Origin: an uncultured Lachnospiraceae bacterium
Lineage (GTDB): Bacteria > Bacillota > Clostridia > Lachnospirales > Lachnospiraceae
Assembly (NCBI GenBank): GCA_900554205.1
Contig: USGM01000030.1
Location: 1 to 29,293, forward strand
DNA length: 29,293 bases
Reading direction: 5' to 3'
Shown: positions 23,282 through 29,293 of the stretch, one piece after another
How positions within the stretch are numbered: the first letter of the stretch is position 1
Layout: each line of letters starts with the position of its first letter
Notes under the pieces: generated by a model
Told to the model about the DNA's origin: nothing
Databases searched by the model: none
Seen by the model: the letters and a program-made list of their open reading frames with translations, nothing else
Program-made: the position numbers and the translations under genes

Positions 23282-24424
23282 TTACATCAGCTCCATAAGC
23301 GTCGGATGAACCTGCAGAAACTCCGTCACCCGCTCTACCGAGGCCGTCCGTGACACCGGACGCATGCCGTTCTTTCTGACCGCCCTGATCAGCAGGTTCT
23401 TCGGCGTATGCTCCATGTCAATAAATTCCAGTATCTGCGTGTCATATCCGTGCTGTTCCAGAATATCCGCACGCAGGGCATCCGTGATCAGCGCCGCCAT
23501 TCTCTCCTTAATGACCCCATATTTCAATATGGGCTGAAGCACCTCGCACTGTATCTGTCCATTGAGCTCATGCTGACAGCACGGCACTGCCATGATCACG
23601 CCCGCCCCCCATTTCACTGCTTTCTCCAGCGCATAATCTGTCGCCTTATCGCAGGCATGTAGGGAGACGACCATATCGACCTGATCCTCTCCGCTATAGC
23701 TCTTGATGTCTCCAACCTCAAAATTTAATCTGTCATAGCCCAGCTTTTCCGCAAGCTGATTGCAATGCTCGATCACATCCGCCTTTAAATCCAGCCCTGT
23801 GACCCGGATATCCCGCTTCTGAAGCCGGTGCAGATAGTAATACATCGCAAAGGTAAGATACGACTTCCCGCATCCAAAGTCAATAATGCGTATCGTTCTG
23901 TCCGTGGGCAGCTTATCCAGAATGTCCTCAATGAACTCCAGATAGCGGTTGATCTGCCTGAATTTGTCATGGTAGGTCTTCGCCACACGACCGTCCTCGG
24001 TCTGCACGCCAAGCCCCACCAGAAAGTCAACCGGCTCCCCCTCCTTCAGAATATATTTCTTTGTCCTGTTATGAGACAGGTCATGGGGAATGGGAGTATC
24101 CGCTTTCTTCTTTTTCTTTATCGTAACCGTGCCCTTTTTGCTCACAAGGACAGTGATTTCTTCTTTTGCGCAGACGATCTGTGCCTGCCGGAAGGTATCT
24201 GTCAGATAGTCCTGCAGCCGGGCAATCAGCTCCTCCGTTTTGAAATTAGTGTGGAACACCTGTGTCCCACGATAAAGTGTCTCCTGAAAAAGAAGCTCCT
24301 CTTTAATCAACACCGGGCGGATTTTCACCTTGACCGCCCTGTCCGTATCGCGGGAATTGCTCAGGATCATCTGTATGAGTTCCCTGTTCAGCACATTCTG
24401 AAACAATGTCTGTAATTCGTCCAT
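23282..24424 (-). CDS. class I SAM-dependent methyltransferase (Methyltransf_32-like)
   Basis: A 380-residue cytoplasmic protein. The SAM-binding motif IIDFGCGKSYL lies at about 180-190 and the acidic ribose contact (GLDLK) at 210-214. VVSLHACDKATD lies at about 252-263 and PCCQHE at 281-286. The last two motifs are typical of the METTL25/GSTCD-like Methyltransf_32 family. A Lys-rich stretch (about 103-107) suggests contact with nucleic acid. The substrate is unknown; RNA is a reasonable guess only. AGGATG lies upstream of the ATG at 24424. It starts 12 bp after the small upstream gene, probably in the same transcript. Confidence 0.88.
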   Translation of the reverse strand: MDELQTLFQNVLNRELIQMILSNSRDTDRAVKVKIRPVLIKEELLFQETLYRGTQVFHTNFKTEELIARLQDYLTDTFRQAQIVCAKEEITVLVSKKGTVTIKKKKKADTPIPHDLSHNRTKKYILKEGEPVDFLVGLGVQTEDGRVAKTYHDKFRQINRYLEFIEDILDKLPTDRTIRIIDFGCGKSYLTFAMYYYLHRLQKRDIRVTGLDLKADVIEHCNQLAEKLGYDRLNFEVGDIKSYSGEDQVDMVVSLHACDKATDYALEKAVKWGAGVIMAVPCCQHELNGQIQCEVLQPILKYGVIKERMAALITDALRADILEQHGYDTQILEFIDMEHTPKNLLIRAVRKNGMRPVSRTASVERVTEFLQVHPTLMELM

Positions 24425-24436
24425 ATTTCTGTCATC

Positions 24437-24844
24437 CTAAAAAAATATATCGTATTTTCCACGTCTTCCGCCATGGCGGCGCTTGTAAATTTCATTCAGC
24501 AATAAAATCTGTATCATCTCTTCGGATGGAGGATTTTCCTCCTCATTTTCAAAGATTATAAACATTGATCCGGCGAGTGCGCGCAGACTGCATTTGTCCG
24601 GGTACTCATCATAAATCATGCTTCCTTCATAATCCGTCTTATCCAGAATCTCCGCAATCCTGCGCTGATACTTTCTAATATCGGCAGGATACATCTGCTG
24701 CAGATATTCCAGATCCTGAATCAGCAACGCCTCCTGTCCCGGACCGAAATAGCCCGGATAGGTCATATAAAAAGGAAGGGGCCCATTCCAGCCCCTTACC
24801 TTCTGCTCCGGTACCGGCTGTAACAGTTTAGAATGAAATTCCAT
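24437..24844 (-). CDS. small conserved-looking protein of unknown function
   Basis: A 135-residue soluble-looking protein that I do not recognise. It has a Pro/Tyr/Gly-rich segment (GPLPFYMTYPGYFGPGQE, about 21-38), then a helical, charged middle (LIQDLEYLQQMYPADIRKYQRRIAEILD) and a conserved-looking YDEYPDKCSLRAL segment. The tail is basic and ends RRHGGRRGKYDIFF. There is no signal peptide or membrane helix. CGAGGA lies 6 nt before the ATG. It lies 71 bp after atpC and 12 bp before the methyltransferase gene, suggesting readthrough from the ATP synthase operon. Confidence 0.8.
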   Translation of the reverse strand: MEFHSKLLQPVPEQKVRGWNGPLPFYMTYPGYFGPGQEALLIQDLEYLQQMYPADIRKYQRRIAEILDKTDYEGSMIYDEYPDKCSLRALAGSMFIIFENEEENPPSEEMIQILLLNEIYKRRHGGRRGKYDIFF

Positions 24845-24915
24845 ATGCGTTCCTCGAAAAAACCTTTTCTACAGCATATGCATTCCGGCACTTAACCGTT
24901 ACCGCCACCGTCTAC

Positions 24916-25320
24916 TCATTTCAGTACATTAATTCGAGCCATCGCTCTCTGGAGCGCCGTTTCTGCTCTGGCTATATCCGTCTCAGGAGTTCTGCTGCGA
25001 AGTCTCTCCTCCGCACGCTCCCTTGCAGCCTCAGCACGCTCCTCGTCAATCTCTTCCGGCCATTCAATGATCTCAGCCAGAATTGTTACCTGTTCGGGAA
25101 GAATTTCGGCAAAGCCAGCATGTAACGCCGCTTCCTTATCGCCCTCTCCCTCCGTGATGTTCAGGATTCCGGGCTTTATGATGACTGTCAGCGGAATATG
25201 TCCCGGCAGTACACCGATCTCTCCCTCGGTCGTATTAAATTCCACCATCTTTACCTGGTTCTCATAGAAAACTCTGTCAGGTGTTATGATGCGCAGAAGA
25301 AAGCTGCTATTGTCTGCCAT
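24916..25320 (-). CDS. atpC: F1 ATP synthase epsilon subunit
   Basis: A 134-residue subunit of the central stalk that couples rotation and limits ATP hydrolysis. The N-terminal beta-sandwich is clear (LLRIITPDRVFYENQVKMVEFNTTEGEIGVLPGHIPL), as is the C-terminal helical hairpin (EIDEERAEAARERAEERL). An ATG at 25344 is in frame, but AGGAGG lies 7 nt before the ATG at 25320 and MADNSSFLL is the natural start. It follows atpD by 11 bp and is the last synthase gene. Confidence 0.96.
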   Translation of the reverse strand: MADNSSFLLRIITPDRVFYENQVKMVEFNTTEGEIGVLPGHIPLTVIIKPGILNITEGEGDKEAALHAGFAEILPEQVTILAEIIEWPEEIDEERAEAARERAEERLRSRTPETDIARAETALQRAMARINVLK

Positions 25321-25331
25321 AAGCCTTCCTC

Positions 25332-26726
25332 CTATTTCTGGCACTTAGCCAGCACGTCATCAATGCTTCCGGCATTCAGGAAATAGCTCTCCGGAATGTC
25401 GTCGTGCTTTCCTTCCAGAATTTCCTTAAAGCCGCGGATTGTCTCGCCGAGTGGCACATACTTTCCTTCCAGTCCGGTGAACTGTCCCGCAACAAAGAAC
25501 GGCTGCGACAGGAATCTCTGTACCTTTCTGGCACGGGAAACGACCAGCTTATCCTCCTCGGAGAGCTCGTCCATACCAAGGATGGCGATAATATCCTGAA
25601 GCTCCTTATATCTCTGCAGGATCTCCTGCACGCCACGCGCTGTCTTATAATGCTCCTCACCGACGATTCTGGGATCCAGAATACGGGAGGTGGACTCCAG
25701 CGGGTCTACCGCAGGATAGATGCCCAGCTCAACGATGGAACGGGACAGAACGGTCGTCGCATCCAGATGTGCGAAGGTCGTCGCAGGCGCCGGGTCTGTC
25801 AGGTCATCCGCAGGGACATAGACTGCCTGTACGGATGTGATGGAACCATTCTTTGTCGAAGTGATACGCTCCTGAAGCGCACCCATCTCGGTCTGCAGGG
25901 TCGGCTGATAACCAACGGCAGACGGCATACGTCCGAGCAGAGCGGAAACCTCACTACCTGCCTGTGTGAAACGGAAAATATTATCGATGAACAGCAGAAC
26001 GTCTTTGCCGCCCTTATCACGGAAATACTCTGCCATCGTCAGACCTGTCAGTCCGACTCTCATTCTCGCTCCGGGGGGCTCGTTCATCTGTCCGAAGACC
26101 ATCGTCGTCTTCTCGATAACGCCGGATTCCGTCATCTCATGATACAGGTCATTTCCCTCACGGGTACGCTCTCCTACACCGGTAAATACAGAATATCCGC
26201 CGTGCTCTGTCGCTATGTTACGGATCAGCTCCTGAATCAGAACGGTCTTACCAACACCGGCACCGCCGAACAGACCAATCTTTCCACCCTTCTGGTAAGG
26301 GCAGAGAAGATCAACGACCTTGATACCTGTCTCCAACAGCTCCGTGTCGGTTGACTGCTCTTCAAAATCAGGCGCCGGTCTGTGGATCGGCTCATAGGTC
26401 ACTCCCTCCGGTGCAGGCTTGTTGTCGATGGGCTGCCCCAGAACATTGAAAATACGTCCCAGCGTATTCTCACCTACCGGAACGGAGATGGGCGCGCCCG
26501 TCGCAATTGCTTCCATACCTCTTACGAGACCGTCGGTGCTGCCCATGGCAATACATCTGACCGTATCGTCACCCAGATGCTGGGAGACCTCAACAACCAG
26601 TTCACCGCTGTCTCTGGTAGGAATGCGAATTGCTTCGTTTATCTCGGGAAGCTTACCCTCATCAAAGCGGATGTCGAGAACGGCACCGATGACCTGGGTA
26701 ATCTTACCTTTGTTTTCTCCAGCCAT
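25332..26726 (-). CDS. atpD: F1 ATP synthase beta subunit
   Basis: The catalytic subunit of F1, 464 residues from the chosen start. Clear family motifs are the P-loop GGAGVGKTVLIQEL, GVGERTREGNDLYHEM, the DELSEEDK segment and the signature PAVDPLESTSR. The frame extends to an ATG at 26759, but that has no ribosome-binding site. AGAGGT precedes the ATG at 26726, which gives the family start MAGENKGKITQVIG. It lies 42 bp after atpG. Confidence 0.98.
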   Translation of the reverse strand: MAGENKGKITQVIGAVLDIRFDEGKLPEINEAIRIPTRDSGELVVEVSQHLGDDTVRCIAMGSTDGLVRGMEAIATGAPISVPVGENTLGRIFNVLGQPIDNKPAPEGVTYEPIHRPAPDFEEQSTDTELLETGIKVVDLLCPYQKGGKIGLFGGAGVGKTVLIQELIRNIATEHGGYSVFTGVGERTREGNDLYHEMTESGVIEKTTMVFGQMNEPPGARMRVGLTGLTMAEYFRDKGGKDVLLFIDNIFRFTQAGSEVSALLGRMPSAVGYQPTLQTEMGALQERITSTKNGSITSVQAVYVPADDLTDPAPATTFAHLDATTVLSRSIVELGIYPAVDPLESTSRILDPRIVGEEHYKTARGVQEILQRYKELQDIIAILGMDELSEEDKLVVSRARKVQRFLSQPFFVAGQFTGLEGKYVPLGETIRGFKEILEGKHDDIPESYFLNAGSIDDVLAKCQK

Positions 26727-26768
26727 TTCTACCTCTTTCCTGTCTGCCGCAGCAGACATATACTTCGC

Positions 26769-27635
26769 TTAGCCGATTGCCTCCGCACCGGCTATAATTT
26801 CTGTCAATTCCTGTGTAATAGAGCTCTGACGGGCTCTGTTATACTTCAACGCAAGATCACTTATCATTTCCTCAGCATTGCTGGTCGCATTGTCCATCGC
26901 CTGCATACGGGCGCCGTTCTCACTGGCAACCGCCTCCATCAGCGCTCCGTAAATCAGACTCGTGACATACTTCGGTATCAGCATATCGAGGGCTTCTTCC
27001 TCCTGCGGTTCAAAGTTCATCAGGGTCTCCACCTGATTCTTCTCCTCGTGCTCCGCGGGAGCCTGCACCTCAACCGGCAACAGCTTTAACAGAGTGGGCA
27101 CATGGCTCACTGTATTCTTAAAGGCTGTGTACGCCAGATAAATCTCTCCGATCTCCCCGTCCGCATAGGACTTCAACAGCTGACCGGAAAGCGCCATGGC
27201 ATCGGCATAGGCAGGTCCCTCAACAATGTCATTGTTGCACTCACGCACCTCGTATCCGTGACGCTGGAATGCCTCACGCCCTTTGTTTCCGATGGAATAA
27301 ATGACCAGATCCTCCTTCTTCCAGTCGGGATGCCTCATCACCAGCTTCTCAACATTGGAATTATATCCACCGGCGAGACCTCTGTTCGCAGTAATCACGA
27401 TCACCGCCTTCTTTTCAGACTCCCCGGAGTTAAGGTATTTATGGTCAATATGCCCCACACGCGCCAGAATGCTGTTCACCGTATCATACATGCAGTTGAA
27501 ATATTCCTTGGAGCGCTCCGCGCTCGCCCTCGCACGCTGCAGCTTCACCGTGGAAACCAGCTTCATCGCTTTCGTGATCTGCTGTGTTCCCTGTATACTG
27601 CTCTTGCGGCGTTTTATATCACGCATTGATGCCAT
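26769..27635 (-). CDS. atpG: F1 ATP synthase gamma subunit
   Basis: The 288-residue central shaft of F1. The N-terminal helix starts MASMRDIKRRKSSIQGTQQI and continues TKAMKLVSTVKLQRAR, and the C-terminal helix has the family pattern NATSNAEEMISDLALKYNRARQSSITQELTEI. The middle has VIVITANRGLAGGYN. AAGGAGA lies 8 nt before the ATG. It lies between atpA and atpD in the usual order. Confidence 0.98.
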   Translation of the reverse strand: MASMRDIKRRKSSIQGTQQITKAMKLVSTVKLQRARASAERSKEYFNCMYDTVNSILARVGHIDHKYLNSGESEKKAVIVITANRGLAGGYNSNVEKLVMRHPDWKKEDLVIYSIGNKGREAFQRHGYEVRECNNDIVEGPAYADAMALSGQLLKSYADGEIGEIYLAYTAFKNTVSHVPTLLKLLPVEVQAPAEHEEKNQVETLMNFEPQEEEALDMLIPKYVTSLIYGALMEAVASENGARMQAMDNATSNAEEMISDLALKYNRARQSSITQELTEIIAGAEAIG

Positions 27636-27684
27636 ATTTCAAATCTCCTTCATGCATTTCGCAGATCCGGCTTTCGGCTTACGC

Positions 27685-29190
27685 TCAGTTCCACGCTGCC
27701 ACAAACTCTTCAAGCGCCTTCTTCAACAGCTCTTCCGTCTCATCGGAAATAACCTTCTCGGAAGCGATGTTTGCAGGTATCTCAGGATACTTGGTGTCAA
27801 GGAACTCAAACAGCTCCGCCTCGAATCTCGTAATGTCCTCCACCGGTATTTTCAGCAGATACTTCTTTGTCACCGCATAGATAATGATAACCTGATACTG
27901 AACGGGCATCGGCTTGTACTGCGGCTGCTTGAGAACCTCACGGATTCTCTCACCCTGTGCCAGCTTCTCCTTCGTGTCATCATCCAGCTCGGAGCCGAAC
28001 TGTGCGAAGGAAGCAAGCTCTCTGTACTGCGCAAGCTCTGTACGGATAGGCGCCGCAATCTTCTTCATCGCCTTGATCTGTGCCGCACCACCTACACGCG
28101 ACACCGACAGACCTGCATTGATTGCCGGGCGGAAGCCGGAGTTAAACATTTCCGTCTCCAGATAAATCTGTCCATCCGTGATAGAAATAACATTTGTCGG
28201 AATATACGCCGATACGTCTCCCGCCTGTGTCTCAATGATCGGCAATGCCGTCAGGGAGCCTCCGCCATACTCATCACTCATCCGCACCGCTCTCTCAAGC
28301 AGTCTGGAATGCAGATAAAATACGTCGCCGGGATATGCCTCACGCCCGGGCGGACGACGAAGCAGCAAGGAGAGTGTACGGTATGCGGTAGCATGTTTGC
28401 TCAGGTCATCATACACCACCAGAACATCCTGTCCCTTCTCCATCCATTCCTCACCGATTGCACATCCTGAATAAGGAGCGATGTACTGCAGCGGTGCAAG
28501 GTCGCTCGCCGTCGAAACCACGACGGTCGTATAAGCCATGGCACCGTATTCTTCCAAAGTCTTTACAATGTTGGCAATGGTAGATGCCTTCTGACCGATT
28601 GCCACATAAATACATTTTACGTTCTGACCCTTCTGGTTAATGATCGTATCGATTGCGATGGCCGTCTTTCCTGTCTGACGGTCACCGATAATCAGCTCAC
28701 GCTGTCCTCTGCCGATCGGCACCATGGCATCAATCGCCTTAATACCTGTCTGCAGCGGTGTGTCAACACCCTTTCTGGTAATGACGCCGCTCGCCACACG
28801 CTCAATTCTGCGGTATGCGGTCGTCTGAATGGGACCCTTGCCGTCAATGGGCTGTCCGAGTGAATTGACAACACGTCCCAGCATGGCATCGCCAACGGGA
28901 ACCTCAACCACTCTTCCGGTCGTCTTGACAGTATCGCCTTCACTGATATTTCTTGCACTGCCCAGAAGTACCACGCCGACGTTATCCTCTTCCAGATTCA
29001 GCACCATGCCGTATACATCCCCGGGGAACTCAAGAAGCTCGCCCTGCATGGCATTTTCCAGACCATGTACACGCGCAATTCCATCCGCTACCTGGATAAC
29101 AGTACCTACATCTGCCACTTCCAGCGTAGACGCATAGCGCTTAATCTGATCCTTGATAACTGAACTTATTTCTTCCGGTCTTAAATTCAT
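27685..29190 (-). CDS. atpA: F1 ATP synthase alpha subunit
   Basis: A 501-residue F1 subunit that carries non-catalytic nucleotide sites. It starts MNLRPEEISSVIKDQIKRY and has the P-loop GDRQTGKTAIAID, the segment GRPPGREAYPGDVFYLHSRLLERA and the signature PAINAGLSVSRVGG. Length and motif order are normal. AAAGGTG precedes the start. It follows the atpH fragment by 28 bp and is followed by atpG after 49 bp. Confidence 0.98.
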   Translation of the reverse strand: MNLRPEEISSVIKDQIKRYASTLEVADVGTVIQVADGIARVHGLENAMQGELLEFPGDVYGMVLNLEEDNVGVVLLGSARNISEGDTVKTTGRVVEVPVGDAMLGRVVNSLGQPIDGKGPIQTTAYRRIERVASGVITRKGVDTPLQTGIKAIDAMVPIGRGQRELIIGDRQTGKTAIAIDTIINQKGQNVKCIYVAIGQKASTIANIVKTLEEYGAMAYTTVVVSTASDLAPLQYIAPYSGCAIGEEWMEKGQDVLVVYDDLSKHATAYRTLSLLLRRPPGREAYPGDVFYLHSRLLERAVRMSDEYGGGSLTALPIIETQAGDVSAYIPTNVISITDGQIYLETEMFNSGFRPAINAGLSVSRVGGAAQIKAMKKIAAPIRTELAQYRELASFAQFGSELDDDTKEKLAQGERIREVLKQPQYKPMPVQYQVIIIYAVTKKYLLKIPVEDITRFEAELFEFLDTKYPEIPANIASEKVISDETEELLKKALEEFVAAWN

Positions 29191-29218
29191 GGATCTGTCG
29201 CACCTTTCTTCCAGCCGG

Positions 29219-29293
29219 TTATCCCAGTTGGATCTGTAATAGTTGTTTGGTCATTTTTTCCAGCTTTGTGCGGATACTGCTATCCACAACTCT
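29219..29293 (-). CDS. atpH: F1 ATP synthase delta subunit, C-terminal end only
   Basis: The last 24 codons before a TAA at 29219-29221 read RVVDSSIRTKLEKMTKQLLQ and then IQLG. The VDSSIRTKLEKM pattern is the conserved end of the delta (OSCP) subunit, and the position just upstream of atpA fits the standard order. The rest lies outside the window. Confidence 0.88.
   Translation of the reverse strand, partial: RVVDSSIRTKLEKMTKQLLQIQLG

Noticed and set aside
24842..24886. Direct repeat CATATGCGTTCC / CATATGCATTCC before the 135-aa gene
   Set aside because: 12 bp with one mismatch, one copy containing the start codon; no regulatory logic visible and plausibly chance.
27301..28470. 389-codon open frame on the plus strand
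   Set aside because: Antisense to atpG and atpA; no recognisable protein features.
29279..29287. Single DnaA-box-like 9-mer CTATCCACA in the atpH fragment
   Set aside because: Isolated, one mismatch and inside a coding region; expected by chance.

Overview
This window looks like chromosomal DNA of a Gram-positive anaerobe of the class Clostridia, most likely a Lachnospiraceae relative. The evidence is gene content and style: a GlgC/GlgD pair, SpoVG, a DnaD-type primosome protein with a DnaC/DnaI-like loader, ECF-type vitamin transporters (BioY, QueT), strong AGGAGG ribosome-binding sites and moderate GC. I see no phage, IS element, CRISPR array, tRNA or rRNA. This is a family-level inference; I did no database search.

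Layout. (1) 1-3380, minus strand: an ABC importer operon of the Fe(III)/polyamine/thiamine type, with a lipoprotein binding protein, an ATPase, and the N-terminal half of a permease cut by the window edge. An intercistronic hairpin follows the binding-protein gene. (2) 3707-7156, plus strand, divergent from the importer: an anchored binding-protein-like sensor, a YesM-type histidine kinase and an AraC-type response regulator, with overlapping genes. This forms a three-component sensing cassette that probably controls the importer. (3) 7150-14096, minus strand: mfd, pth, spoVG, glgD, glgC (transcribed from glgC towards mfd), covering transcription-coupled repair, translation recycling, a regulatory RNA/DNA-binding protein and glycogen precursor synthesis. 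(4) 14365-20727, plus strand: murC, a DnaA-box-rich intergenic region, dnaD-like, dnaC/dnaI-like, prs, bioY and queT. (5) 20724-29293, minus strand: the 3' part of the F1Fo ATP synthase operon (atpH fragment, atpA, atpG, atpD, atpC), followed by a small unknown gene, a class I methyltransferase and a large membrane-anchored protein with a degenerate C39-like tail.

The most unusual feature is a compact array of seven DnaA-box-like 9-mers at 15748-15882, between murC and the dnaD/dnaC primosome genes. It has two forward, two reverse and three forward boxes, includes a 19-bp perfect direct repeat, and sits just upstream of an extended -10 promoter. No dnaA or dnaN is in view, so I favour DnaA-controlled expression of helicase-loading genes, or DnaA titration, over a chromosomal origin. 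Other regulatory candidates are a BirA-like operator over the predicted bioY start site, a preQ1-I-like leader before queT, and inverted repeats between the importer and its presumed sensor cassette.
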